This document shows positions 24,991-34,147 of a stretch of DNA of 64,000 nucleotides, piece by piece. Below the pieces are notes generated by a model, which had not been told where the DNA came from, ran no database searches, and worked only from the letters and a program-made list of their open reading frames with translations. Both the position numbers and the translations under genes were made by a program. How positions within the stretch are numbered: position 1 is the first letter of the stretch; each line of letters begins with the position of its first letter. Origin of the DNA: Prosthecobacter sp. (lineage in GTDB: Bacteria; Verrucomicrobiota; Verrucomicrobiia; Verrucomicrobiales; Verrucomicrobiaceae); NCBI RefSeq assembly GCF_034366625.1, contig NZ_JAXMIH010000005.1, positions 248,001 to 312,000 on the forward strand. Direction: 5' to 3'.

Positions 24991-27456
24991 TTACTTGGGC
25001 TGATACTTCGGATAGCGCTGCTGAAGCTGCTGGAGCATCTGTTTTGCCTGAGCGGCATCGCCTGCTTTTTCGAGAGCTTTGGCGGTTTTGAACAGGGCGT
25101 CTGGAGTCACGTCAGGATCGTCGAAAAACTGGCTGGGGACGGCATATTTGGCAGCACCGGCTTTCCATTTCTCGACGGCGGCGGCTTGCTGGCCTTCGGT
25201 GGCGAGTTTGTCGCCTTGGGCGGAATAGATGTCACCTTCGAGGATGAGCAGCTCGGCCTGAAGCTTGCCGTCTTTGACGACCTGGAGGGCCTCCTGCGCC
25301 ACTTTGTCGGCCTCGTCGAATTGTCCTTTGCCGAGCAGGGCGCGGCCCTTCGTCAGCAACGCCCGCGAGCGGGCGGCGGTGTCGGGATTCGATTTGAGGT
25401 AGTTCTCCGTGGCCTGGATGCTGGCGTCAAACTGCTGATTCTGAAGCTGCGCCATGCCGAGGTAGTTCCACACGACCGGCTCGGTGTTTTCCGGGGTCTG
25501 CGGTGTGATGGCGAGTTCGAGGAAGCGCGCGGCGCGCTTGAAGTCGTCGCTGCTGTAGAGCTTGAGACCGAGCCACTTCAGAATGTTCGGCGGCACCATT
25601 CCGCTGGGCTTGGACGACAGGTAGCTATCGATGGTTTTCGCGAGATTGTCGGCATTCTGCTGGGCGTAGTCGCAAAGAATGATGAGCTGGCTGGATTTTT
25701 CGAGGTAGGTCTTGCTGTCGATCTCGATGGAGCGGCGCAGGGCGGGAACGGCCTTGTCGTAGATCTTCTGGTCGAAGTGGCCGCGGCCGATGCCGTAATA
25801 GGCCTGCGCCGCCGCCGTCGTGGTGGGGAATTTCTTCAACAGTGTTTCAAAGGCGGAGACCGTGCCCTTCGGATCCTTCTGCTCCATCGCGATGAAGCCG
25901 AGCTGGAGCCAGGACATCTCGCAGGCGTCGGATTTCGGGAATTCCTTCGTCACATGTTCGAAGTCGGCCTTCGCCTTCGGCAGATCACGCGCATCGCGGT
26001 TGGCGAGACCTCGGCGGGCGTAGGCCTTGGCGATGAACTCATGCTGCGGGTGCTCGTTGATGAAGCGTGTGAAGGTACCGACGGCCTCCTGATGGCGTCC
26101 GGCCTCGCCCTGCGCCCAGCCCATGTTGAAGAGCGTGCCTGGACGCAGTTTCTCCGGCAGTTTGTCGATGCTGACCTCATTGTAGCTCAGCGAGGCCTGC
26201 TGGAAGTCACCCTTGTTGAAATAAAAGTCCGCACGGATCAGGCGTGCCAGTGAGAGGTACTCATGGTCCGGGCGCTTCTGCGCATGACGGGCGATGAACG
26301 CGGTGGCGAATTCACCCAGATCCTTGTCACCGAGCAGGTAGAAGCAGTACAGCTTCCAGTAGCCGGCATCGAAGGCTTCGTCGGTGTCGGCATGATACTG
26401 CTCGATGAGGAGGTACACTTCGACGGCACGGGCGTAGCTTTTGCGCATGCGGTAGGCATGGCCGACGAGCACCAGCATCTTCGCGCGTGAGGCTCCAGGC
26501 GGCAGGACTTCGGAGTTCTTGTTGTAGTAGTCGATGACGCCGTCGTGGTCGCCCTTGGCATAGAGCGCCTGGATGATGCCGACGAGCGAGATGCCGCGGT
26601 TCTGTTCGCTGGTCTCCGGCATGCGCAGTGCCTTTTCGAACATCACGATGGACTCGTCCGGCTTCTTCAGCTCCGCAAGAAGCACTGCCGCGCGGATGCT
26701 GGCCTCGGCGATGATGGCGCGGTCGGCGCTGCTTTTGACCAGTTCTTCAAAAATGGGCAGCGCCTCGGTTTTCTTGTCCTGCGCGAGATAGATGCTGCCA
26801 AGCGTGAGCAGTGCCGTTTCGCGGTATGGATTGTCTGTTTTGACAGCAATCACGCTGTTTAAGGCGGTGGTCTGTTTTTCCTTGTCGCCCGCCAATTCGT
26901 AGGCGCGGCTTTTGTTGAAGGCGGCGGCCAGTTTGACCTGCGCACTCTTCGTTTTGGCCTCGCAGAAGGCAAAATGCTTCGCGGCCTCGGCAAACTTCGA
27001 CTCGTTGAATTTCATCGCGCCGAGCCGATAGGCGGCGGAGGGGGCACCATCGCTGGCAGGGTAACGGTTCACGACCTCCTCATAATAACCCGCGGCCTGC
27101 TTGAGCTGGTTCTGCTTCATGTAGCACTCGCCGATGCGGAAGAGCGCATCCGGCACCTGCCTGCCGCTGGGATACTGCTGAAGGTACTTCGCGTAGCTTT
27201 GCGAGGCCATGCCCCACTCCTGGCGGTCATAGGCCAGCGTGGCGAAATCGAACATGTCATCGTCTGGTCCCTTCGTTTTCGGCGGAGCGGGACGGTCCTT
27301 CGGATCGTCCAGCACGGGCAGCGCCTTGGGTGGCGGGCGAACAGGGATGGCTTTGGGCGGCGCGTCATCCTCCACCGGCAACGCACGTGGCGGAGTCTGC
27401 TGCGCCAGGATGGGAAGCGCGGCCAGGGAACACAGCAATGATGCAAAAAGGCGCAT
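24991..27456 (-). CDS. Exported tetratricopeptide-repeat protein of the ExbB/ExbD operon
   Basis: Start at ATG 27456 gives 821 residues with a Sec signal peptide (MRLFASLLCSLAALPILA). Upstream in-frame ATGs would overlap exbD and hide the signal. A proline-rich linker (PPRALPVEDDAPPKAIPVRPPPKALPVLDD) leads into about fifteen or more TPR units, such as YAKYLQQYPSGRQVPDALFRIGECY and YEEVVNRYPASDGAPSAAYRLG. It resembles a much enlarged YbgF/CpoB protein. Being last in an exbB-exbD-TPR operon, it probably works in the periplasm with the proton-driven motor as a scaffold or partner of an envelope system. The energised target is unknown. Confidence 0.88.
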   Translation of the reverse strand: MRLFASLLCSLAALPILAQQTPPRALPVEDDAPPKAIPVRPPPKALPVLDDPKDRPAPPKTKGPDDDMFDFATLAYDRQEWGMASQSYAKYLQQYPSGRQVPDALFRIGECYMKQNQLKQAAGYYEEVVNRYPASDGAPSAAYRLGAMKFNESKFAEAAKHFAFCEAKTKSAQVKLAAAFNKSRAYELAGDKEKQTTALNSVIAVKTDNPYRETALLTLGSIYLAQDKKTEALPIFEELVKSSADRAIIAEASIRAAVLLAELKKPDESIVMFEKALRMPETSEQNRGISLVGIIQALYAKGDHDGVIDYYNKNSEVLPPGASRAKMLVLVGHAYRMRKSYARAVEVYLLIEQYHADTDEAFDAGYWKLYCFYLLGDKDLGEFATAFIARHAQKRPDHEYLSLARLIRADFYFNKGDFQQASLSYNEVSIDKLPEKLRPGTLFNMGWAQGEAGRHQEAVGTFTRFINEHPQHEFIAKAYARRGLANRDARDLPKAKADFEHVTKEFPKSDACEMSWLQLGFIAMEQKDPKGTVSAFETLLKKFPTTTAAAQAYYGIGRGHFDQKIYDKAVPALRRSIEIDSKTYLEKSSQLIILCDYAQQNADNLAKTIDSYLSSKPSGMVPPNILKWLGLKLYSSDDFKRAARFLELAITPQTPENTEPVVWNYLGMAQLQNQQFDASIQATENYLKSNPDTAARSRALLTKGRALLGKGQFDEADKVAQEALQVVKDGKLQAELLILEGDIYSAQGDKLATEGQQAAAVEKWKAGAAKYAVPSQFFDDPDVTPDALFKTAKALEKAGDAAQAKQMLQQLQQRYPKYQPK

Positions 27457-27496
27457 GCGGAGGCGTGAGACGGTTGGAGGCTCGGAGAAAGTCATC

Positions 27497-27940
27497 TCAC
27501 TTGGGCGTGGCGGCAGGTTGGTCGGCGTCGGGCTTGCGCGTGGCGAAGGCGATGTTCCAGATGCCGGCCTTCTGGCAGGTGTCCAGCACACGGATGACAT
27601 TCTGATAAGGCGTGCCTTCATCCCCGCGCAGGATCACGGCCTGATCCTTGTAAAGGGCCACGATGTTCTTCAGCTTCACCAGTAGCTCGTCCGTGTTGAA
27701 CTTCTGGCCATTGACGATGATCTCGCCGTCTTTTTTGATGTTGATGATGATCTCGCCGACGTTGCGGGATTCCTTCTCCTTGCCTTCATCGGCGGCGGGC
27801 ACGCTGACATCCATGACCTGCTCCTCCTTGGCATACTGGAAGGTCACGGCGAAGAAAATGACGAGCAGGAACAGCACATCGACCAGCGGCGCGAGCTGCA
27901 TCGGTGAGGGTTCGATGGAATGCTGTTTGCGGAAGTTCAT
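27497..27940 (-). CDS. exbD: ExbD/TolR-family biopolymer transport protein
   Basis: The 147-residue protein has one N-terminal membrane segment (LAPLVDVLFLLVIFFAVTF, 16-34) containing the conserved protonatable Asp21. A periplasmic domain follows with NIKKDGEIIVNGQ and AVILRGDEGTPYQNVIRVLD, typical of ExbD/TolR. With ExbB it forms a proton channel that powers outer-membrane processes. It sits 18 bases downstream of exbB and 40 bases upstream of the TPR gene. No TonB or TolA gene is visible nearby. Confidence 0.93.
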   Translation of the reverse strand: MNFRKQHSIEPSPMQLAPLVDVLFLLVIFFAVTFQYAKEEQVMDVSVPAADEGKEKESRNVGEIIINIKKDGEIIVNGQKFNTDELLVKLKNIVALYKDQAVILRGDEGTPYQNVIRVLDTCQKAGIWNIAFATRKPDADQPAATPK

Positions 27941-27958
27941 CGTGGTGGAGCTTCGGGC

Positions 27959-28768
27959 TTACTGGCCGGCCACAGCGCGCGCGGCACGCTTGTACTGCAC
28001 CGCGAGCAGGGCCATCAGATGCGTCGTCGCCGCTTCCATTTCTGAAATGAGGCGGTTCACCTTGCCACGGAAGATGGCGTAAAACATCAGGGCAGGGATG
28101 CCGATGACGAGGCCGGAGGCTGTGCAGAGCAGCGCCTCGGACACACCTTGCGCGAGGCCGAGTTGGTTCGAACCTCCGACGCCCTTGCCGGAAATCTCAT
28201 GGAAAGTCGTGATCATGCCCAGCGTCGTGCCGAGCAGGCCAAGCATCGGAGCGATGGCACCTACGTCACCGAGATAAGCGATGCGGGCCAGCAGCAGGCT
28301 CGACTGGCGGTTGCCCTCGGCCTCGGTGACTTCTTTGACCTCTTCAAAGCTCGCGGTCGGGTTGCGTGTGGCGAAATCGAGCGTCTTCGCGGTGACGCGG
28401 GCGATGCATTCGTTGCGGCGGTTGCACACCGCGAGCAGTCCCAGGTAATCCTGCTTGCGGATCAATGCGTCCGCCGAGTTCATGAACGCATCACTCACCA
28501 CCGTCCCCTGGCGCACCGTGAAGGTGAACAGCACGATCATGAAAAACGCGATCATCGACAGGATGATGAGCGGATACGCCATGACGCCAGTGCGTTTGAC
28601 GAAGCCGTTGAATGTCAGCACATCGCCATACGGATTGTCATCTGCCATGGCAGCCGGAGTCGTGACTGAGCCTGCGGCTGGCGCGGGCTGCTGAGCTTGG
28701 GCAGAGACGTTCATCGTGACGATGAGTGCCACCAGCAGGGCCAGGGCGAGGAGGATTTTTCGATGCAT
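27959..28768 (-). CDS. exbB: MotA/TolQ/ExbB proton channel family protein
   Basis: Start at ATG 28768 gives 269 residues. A cleavable signal-like segment (MHRKILLALALLVALIVTMNVSAQAQ) is followed by a linker and three membrane segments: GVMAYPLIILSMIAFFMIVLF, the family signature region GDVGAIAPMLGLLGTTLGMITTF, and ALLCTASGLVIGIPALMFYAIF. The GLLGTTLGM motif is diagnostic for ExbB/TolQ. It is the first gene of the ExbB-ExbD-TPR operon. An N-terminal signal peptide on ExbB is common in this phylum. Confidence 0.93.
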   Translation of the reverse strand: MHRKILLALALLVALIVTMNVSAQAQQPAPAAGSVTTPAAMADDNPYGDVLTFNGFVKRTGVMAYPLIILSMIAFFMIVLFTFTVRQGTVVSDAFMNSADALIRKQDYLGLLAVCNRRNECIARVTAKTLDFATRNPTASFEEVKEVTEAEGNRQSSLLLARIAYLGDVGAIAPMLGLLGTTLGMITTFHEISGKGVGGSNQLGLAQGVSEALLCTASGLVIGIPALMFYAIFRGKVNRLISEMEAATTHLMALLAVQYKRAARAVAGQ

Positions 28769-28792
28769 GAGGGCGCGACTGTAAACGTGGGT

Positions 28793-28823
28793 GCCAGCCT
28801 TGCAAGCGGGCTGGTTGGCTGGC
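28793..28823 (-). terminator. Possible hairpin after the DUF1501 gene
   Basis: A 7-base-pair inverted repeat (GCCAGCC / GGCTGGC) with a 17-base loop lies just after the DUF1501 stop and before exbB. There is no T tract, so it may be only a stem-loop. Confidence 0.2.
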
Positions 28824-28835
28824 TTTCTGCCGGAC

Positions 28836-30278
28836 TCAGGCCAGCAATTCCTGCACCACCTTGCACTCATTCACGCCGGTGAGGCGGAAATCGAGGCCGG
28901 CATAGCGATATGTGAACTTTTCGTGGTCAAAGCCGAGGATCTTCAGGATCGTTGCATGCAGATCATGCACATGGACGGGATTTTCCGTGGCTTGGAAGCC
29001 AAACTCGTCCGTCGCGCCGTGTGTGTAGCCGCCACGCACGCCGCCGCCGGCCAGCCACATCGTGAAGCCGTAGTGATTGTGATCGCGACCATGCTGTTTC
29101 CCGGCATTCGCCCCTGGCGTCGGCAGTTCCACCGCCGGCGTGCGGCCAAACTCACCGCCCCACATCATCAGCGTCTCGTCCCACAGGCCGCGCTGTTTCA
29201 AATCGCTCATAAAGGCCGCGATCGCTCCGTCCGTCTGCTGGCCGAGCTTCCGGTGCTCCAGAATTTCGTCGTGATTGTCCCACGGCTGTCCCGCGCCGGC
29301 CCAGAGCTGGATGAAACGCACCCCGCGCTCCAGCAACCGCCGGGCGATGAGGCACTGGCGGCCAAAAGCGTGGTCGCCATACATCTTCCGCACCGATTCC
29401 GGCTCCTTCATGATGTCGAAGGCGTCCGTGGCCTCCATCTGCATGCGGTAGGCCAGCTCGTAGCTCTGCACGCGGGCTTCGAGCTGCTGATCACGATCCT
29501 GCTGCACCAGATGTTTCTGATTCAACTCCTGCAGCAGGTCGAGCTGGCGGCGCTGCTGCTTGAGATCGAGCGATCCGTTCTTGATAAACTCCACGAGCTT
29601 TTCGACCCGCGTGTCCTCCGTGTTGATGTAAGCGCCTTGGTAAGCACTCGGCAAAAATGACGACTGCCAGTTCTTCGTCCGCCGTGTCGGCATGCCGCCG
29701 GGGCACATCGCAATGTAGCCCGGCAGATTCTGATTTTCGCTGCCCAGGCCGTAAGTGACCCACGAACCCATCGTCGGACGGTTCAACCGGCCTTCACCGC
29801 TGTTCATCAGGCCCAACGAGGGCTCATGATTCGGCACGTCGGCGTGCATCGAGCGGATCACGCAGAGATCATCGGCAAACTCACCGGTTTTCTCGAAGAT
29901 CTCGCTCACCTCGAGTCCGCACTGGCCGCGCTTGCGGAACTGGAAGGGCGATTTGAAGCCCGCACCGGTCGGACGCTCGGTTTTGAGCACGTTTGGCAGC
30001 GCCTTGCCGTCGTATTTGTCCAGCATCGGCTTCGGGTCGAACGTATCGACGTGCGAGGGGCCGCCATTCATGAAAAAATGCACCACACGCTTCGCCTTCG
30101 GCTCAAAGTGCGGCCGTTTCAGTGCCATCGGATCCAGCGTGGCCGCAGCGGCCTGCTGGTTGAACAACGAGCCTGCCGCCACGGAGCCAAAGCCCATGCC
30201 GACACGCTGCAGCAGTTCGCGACGCGTCAGAAACGCATGCTCCAGATTCGGCGCATGATGTGAGATGGAGGAGTTCAT
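28836..30278 (-). CDS. DUF1501 (sulfatase-fold) protein, Tat-exported
   Basis: Start at ATG 30278 gives 480 residues with a Tat-like signal (LTRRELLQRVGMGFGSVAAGSLF). The body shows the DUF1501 pattern: FFMNGGPSHVDTFDPKP near 70, MHADVPNHEPS, FGRQCLIARRLLERGVRF and MWGGEFGRTP, with GRDHNHYGF near the end. These belong to an alkaline-phosphatase/sulfatase-like fold that lacks the formylglycine cysteine. The reaction is unknown. DUF1501 genes in this phylum normally pair with DUF1549/DUF1553 or DUF1592-type cytochromes, and here it is divergent from one. The open frame extends to 30524 but without a signal peptide at that start. Confidence 0.92.
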   Translation of the reverse strand: MNSSISHHAPNLEHAFLTRRELLQRVGMGFGSVAAGSLFNQQAAAATLDPMALKRPHFEPKAKRVVHFFMNGGPSHVDTFDPKPMLDKYDGKALPNVLKTERPTGAGFKSPFQFRKRGQCGLEVSEIFEKTGEFADDLCVIRSMHADVPNHEPSLGLMNSGEGRLNRPTMGSWVTYGLGSENQNLPGYIAMCPGGMPTRRTKNWQSSFLPSAYQGAYINTEDTRVEKLVEFIKNGSLDLKQQRRQLDLLQELNQKHLVQQDRDQQLEARVQSYELAYRMQMEATDAFDIMKEPESVRKMYGDHAFGRQCLIARRLLERGVRFIQLWAGAGQPWDNHDEILEHRKLGQQTDGAIAAFMSDLKQRGLWDETLMMWGGEFGRTPAVELPTPGANAGKQHGRDHNHYGFTMWLAGGGVRGGYTHGATDEFGFQATENPVHVHDLHATILKILGFDHEKFTYRYAGLDFRLTGVNECKVVQELLA

Positions 30279-30417
30279 TGGGGGTGCGTAAGATACGCTT
30301 TTTGGGGTGATCTGCTTTCGCATCTTTCCAGACACAAGAAAGCGCAAAATCGGAGCGCAAGCTGCTGATGGAAATATTGCCACGCGGGCGTAGTCTCCGC
30401 GCCCCCAAACCCTGAAA
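30279..30417. promoter_or_regulatory. Divergent promoter region of the DUF1501 and DUF1592 genes
   Basis: 139 bases lie between two divergent starts. A small GC hairpin (GGGCG ... CGCCC near 30393-30411) lies just before the cytochrome start. No clear promoter boxes could be assigned. Confidence 0.35.
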
Positions 30418-33400
30418 ATGTCCCTGAATCCCCGCCATCTCGCCCTGGTCGCCTTTGTCGTCGCCGCGTCCCAACTTTCTGCCGCTCCTGAGTGGAAGCA
30501 GGTGGAGTCTTTTCTCGCCGCCAAGTGCTACGAGTGCCACAACGCGGACAAGATGAAGGGCGATGTCGATTTGAAGAAATTCGCGGCCAACCCCGATGTG
30601 CCGGTGAATTTCGAGATCTGGAACACGGTGAAGGACACCATCGACAATGGCGACATGCCGCCGCGAAAGGCCAAGCAGCTCTCGTTGGAGGAAAAAGCGG
30701 GCATCACTGGCTGGGTGCAGCATTCACTCGATGCGCTCGCTGAGGCCAAATCCGGCGACCCCGGCCCCGTGACGATGCGTCGCCTCACAAATGCCGAGTA
30801 TGACAACACCATCCGCGATCTCGCCGGCCGCGATTACGCCCTCGCGAAGGAATTCCAAACCGACGGCGGAGGCGGCGAAGGTTTCACCAACACCGGCGAC
30901 GTGCTCTTCATGAGCCCAGCGGCCATCGACAAGTATTTCGCCGCGGCGCGGAAGCTCGCCGACCAAGCCACGATCATGCCGGGCACGGGCATCGTGTTTC
31001 ATCCGCAGCGCATCGGCCTGCGCGGCTTTGAGCAGGTCAAAACACAGGCCCAGCAGGGTCTGTATGTGTGGCTCCAGCAAAAAGCCGCTCCGCATCTGCC
31101 AAAGGACTTCGATCCCATGCGCGAGGGCGACTACATGCTCGCCTGCTGGAAGCACAAGAACCAGAACGTGCCGCTCGACCAGCTCGCGAAGGACATGAAG
31201 CTCAGCATTCATTTCCTCAACAACTGGTGGAACCTCGTGAACGCCACCGAGCCAAAGAGCCGCTACCTCGACCTCGTCCGCGTGAGCTGGCGCGAACTGC
31301 CCGCCGACGAAAAAACCGCGCATGAGCGCATCAAAGGCATTGAGGCCGATCTATTGAGCTGGAACAACCCGAAAAAGCCCGGCAGCGGCACCCAGCGTCA
31401 TCAGCAGGACAGCGACGGCATTCGTCCGTATCCGATGCAAGGCCCCGTCGGCAACAAAACACACGCGAACCTGTGCTTTGGTGACACAGGCGACGGAAAC
31501 AAGGGCGACATCGCCCTCGTGACCTACATCGAGGTTAGCGTTGGCAAACAGAAGCTCAATTACTTCAACTGGCTCAACAAGACGCTCGACGAGAATAAGA
31601 AACAGGCCGCCGCGAACCCGCCGCCCCCAAATCTCGACGCGTTGAAGGCTCGCATCGCCGAGCTGGAGAAAATGCGTGCCGCGTATGGCAAACACCCGCA
31701 ACAGGGCCGCACGATCGAGCCGCAGGTGCTCGCCTTTGCCGCGCCCACTGTTTTCACCATGCCGCTGCCGGAGGGAGCGCACTGGCTGAAGGTGGACACA
31801 CGCCTCGACATGCAAAATCCCGAGGTCGATGAGGCCACCATCCAGTGGACCATGACCACCGACAAGCCACGCGACGTTACGAAGATCATCCCCGGCGAGC
31901 TCACCGTCTGGAAACGCAGCACAAAGGCCTCCAGCCGCACCATGGGCGACTTCCACGTCATGAAGATGGCCTTCCCCGACATGTTTGAGCGCCGTCTCGA
32001 AGAAGTGGCCGACAATCTCTACCGCCAGAAGCCAGGCATCGGCGTCTATTACTTCAGCGACGAGCAGCTTAGCCAGCTCCTCGGCCAGAACGACAAAAAC
32101 TACCTCGCCGCGATGAAGAAGGACTGGGGCTACAACGCCCAGCCCAACCTCAACCCGCAGCAGCAGAAGGAATACGACAGTTTGTTGCTCGGACATCTGC
32201 GCTACTTCGCCAGCCTCGCATGGCGTCGCCCGCTTACTGGCGATGAGAATGCGAAACTCGACGCGCTCTACTTCGACGGCCGCACCAAGGAACTCGACCG
32301 CGAATCCGCCGCGCGTGAAGTGCTCGTGCGCATCCTCGTCTCGCCAAATTTTCTCTTCAAAGCCGAGACACTGCCGCAACTCGCCGCCGCGGACGCGAAA
32401 ACAGCCGACGTGCCGCTGGCATCTCACGAGCTCGCTTCACGCCTCAGCTACTTCCTCTGGGCCTCAAAGCCTGACTACGAACTCAAGCGCACTGCCGATG
32501 ATGGCAGCCTGCTCAAGCCCGAAGTGCTCGCCGCGCAGACCCAGCGCATGCTGCGCGATCCGAAGGCCTCCGCTCTCGCCAAAGAGTTCGCGGGCCAGTG
32601 GCTGAAGTTCAACGGCTTCGACGAAAAGAGCACCGTCGATGAAAAGAAGTTCCCGCAGTTCACCCCCGAGCTGCGAAACGACATGCAGCGCGAGGCCGTC
32701 GAGTTCTTCACCCATCTCGTCCGCGATGACCGCAACGTCTCCGACATCATCGGCGGCGACTACACCTTCATCAACGAACGCCTCGCCAAGCACTACGGCA
32801 TCCCCGGCGTCACCGGCGGTGACTTCCGCGAGGTCAAAGCCGCGCAGCAAAACCGCGGCGGCCTCCTCGGCATGGGCGCGATCTTGACCAAGACCTCCCG
32901 CCCCCATCGCACCAGCCCCGTCGTGCGTGGCGATTACCTTTATCAGGTCGTCCTCGGCTTCAGCAGCCCGCCACCTCCGCCCAACGTCCCCGAGCTCAAA
33001 GAAACCAGCAAACCCTCCTCCCTGCGCGAGGCCCTCATGCAACACCGCACCGACTCCGCCTGCGCCGTCTGCCACGAGCGCATCGACCCACTCGGCTTCG
33101 CCTTGGAGAGCTACGACCCCATCGGCCGCTTCCGCCCCACCGATGAAGCGGGCGGCAAAATCGACGACACCGGTGAAATGATGGACGGCACCAAGTTCAC
33201 CGGCCTCACCGGCCTCCGCGACTACCTCAAAAAGAACGAGCCCCAATTCCTCACCCAGTTCACCCGCAAACTCCTCGGCTACGCCCTCGGCCGCCAGACG
33301 CTGCCGAGCGACAAGGCCCTCATCGCGCAAATGCAGGACGCGCTCAAAAAGAACAGCGGCAAATTCTCCGCCGCCGTCCTCACCATCATCAACAGCCGCC

Positions 33401-33444
33401 AGTTCCTGAACCGCCGTAATGAACCGGTCGTTGCCGGCAATTAA
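30418..33444 (+). CDS. Planctomycete-type cytochrome c protein (DUF1587/1592/1588/1585)
   Basis: The 1008-residue protein has a Sec signal peptide (1-22). An N-terminal cytochrome c motif CYECH (37-41) is followed by DUF1587 (RRLTNAEYDNTIRDL, about 120), a large middle region, DUF1595 and DUF1592 (ELASRLSYFLWASKPD; near 665), DUF1588 (TSRPHRTSPVVRGDYL; LGFSSPPPPPNVPEL) with a second haem motif CAVCH (882-886), and DUF1585 at the end (LTQFTRKLLGYALGR). Such proteins are periplasmic and thought to take part in electron transfer during polymer breakdown; direct functional data are lacking. It is followed by a lipoprotein gene and then the usual partner DUF1552. Confidence 0.93.
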   Translation: MSLNPRHLALVAFVVAASQLSAAPEWKQVESFLAAKCYECHNADKMKGDVDLKKFAANPDVPVNFEIWNTVKDTIDNGDMPPRKAKQLSLEEKAGITGWVQHSLDALAEAKSGDPGPVTMRRLTNAEYDNTIRDLAGRDYALAKEFQTDGGGGEGFTNTGDVLFMSPAAIDKYFAAARKLADQATIMPGTGIVFHPQRIGLRGFEQVKTQAQQGLYVWLQQKAAPHLPKDFDPMREGDYMLACWKHKNQNVPLDQLAKDMKLSIHFLNNWWNLVNATEPKSRYLDLVRVSWRELPADEKTAHERIKGIEADLLSWNNPKKPGSGTQRHQQDSDGIRPYPMQGPVGNKTHANLCFGDTGDGNKGDIALVTYIEVSVGKQKLNYFNWLNKTLDENKKQAAANPPPPNLDALKARIAELEKMRAAYGKHPQQGRTIEPQVLAFAAPTVFTMPLPEGAHWLKVDTRLDMQNPEVDEATIQWTMTTDKPRDVTKIIPGELTVWKRSTKASSRTMGDFHVMKMAFPDMFERRLEEVADNLYRQKPGIGVYYFSDEQLSQLLGQNDKNYLAAMKKDWGYNAQPNLNPQQQKEYDSLLLGHLRYFASLAWRRPLTGDENAKLDALYFDGRTKELDRESAAREVLVRILVSPNFLFKAETLPQLAAADAKTADVPLASHELASRLSYFLWASKPDYELKRTADDGSLLKPEVLAAQTQRMLRDPKASALAKEFAGQWLKFNGFDEKSTVDEKKFPQFTPELRNDMQREAVEFFTHLVRDDRNVSDIIGGDYTFINERLAKHYGIPGVTGGDFREVKAAQQNRGGLLGMGAILTKTSRPHRTSPVVRGDYLYQVVLGFSSPPPPPNVPELKETSKPSSLREALMQHRTDSACAVCHERIDPLGFALESYDPIGRFRPTDEAGGKIDDTGEMMDGTKFTGLTGLRDYLKKNEPQFLTQFTRKLLGYALGRQTLPSDKALIAQMQDALKKNSGKFSAAVLTIINSRQFLNRRNEPVVAGN

Positions 33445-33448
33445 TACG

Positions 33449-34129
33449 ATGAAGGTTTCTCCCAGAGTCTTGAAGATGTTGTTGTGGTCGATACTGCTAG
33501 TGTGCAGTTCATCATGCACAACTCCATGGCCTAATTTGCCGCCGACAACTTACCAGGGCCAGGTCGTTCACAACGAACTGAAAACCGGTGTCGCGAATGC
33601 AACCATTACAGCATCACGCCCCTGCGTTCGCAGCAGTTTGTGGCCAATGATTCGCCCCGAAGTTCTTGCCACAGTCAAGAGCGATGCGCACGGGCGCTTT
33701 TCGATGACGACTTTGACAGGTTATGCGACGCAAATCGAAACAAGATCGTCCGACGAAAAATTGATCGGGAGTGTTAATCCATCACGCAAACATACTAACC
33801 CAATCGAGCTAAACGTAAGCGCAGAGTTGCGAGGCATTAGCTATCAACCTTATGTAGATCCGGAGTCTCCTGCATCACGGACGGCAGCGAGTGCAATTCG
33901 TCGTTTGGTAAGACATATTTCATCGCACCCATACCACCCCCTCCGATCACTGCGATGGTATAGCAAAGAGGGTGTGATCTCAGCCGAAGAGTTGCTGGTT
34001 TTTGAATCAGCTCCTGAGCACTATTTTGGACCACACTCGCTGGTTGAATACCAGTGGGGGCGGCAGGCCTTATTGATACCAAACCAAAACACCGCAATCC
34101 GCCTTGTACGACAGCGTACTAACTGGTAG
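33449..34129 (+). CDS. Putative lipoprotein with carboxypeptidase-regulatory-like domain
   Basis: The ATG at 33449 gives 226 residues. The N-terminus (MKVSPRVLKMLLWSILLVCSSSC) looks like a lipoprotein signal with Cys23 as the lipidated residue, though the lipobox is weak. The next part (YQGQVVHNELKTGVANATITA, then DAHGRFSMTTLTG) resembles a carboxypeptidase-regulatory-like beta sandwich, here single. The C-terminal half is not recognised. By eye the base composition is clearly less GC-rich than the flanking genes, and the gene separates two that are usually adjacent, so later insertion is likely. The in-frame ATG at 33419 lies inside the preceding gene. Confidence 0.75.
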   Translation: MKVSPRVLKMLLWSILLVCSSSCTTPWPNLPPTTYQGQVVHNELKTGVANATITASRPCVRSSLWPMIRPEVLATVKSDAHGRFSMTTLTGYATQIETRSSDEKLIGSVNPSRKHTNPIELNVSAELRGISYQPYVDPESPASRTAASAIRRLVRHISSHPYHPLRSLRWYSKEGVISAEELLVFESAPEHYFGPHSLVEYQWGRQALLIPNQNTAIRLVRQRTNW

Positions 34130-34147
34130 GCACATTTTCTCTCACCC

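Noticed and set aside
32464..33519. 351-codon minus-strand open frame opposite the DUF1592 gene
   Set aside because: Gly/Ala/Val-rich shadow of a well-supported cytochrome gene.
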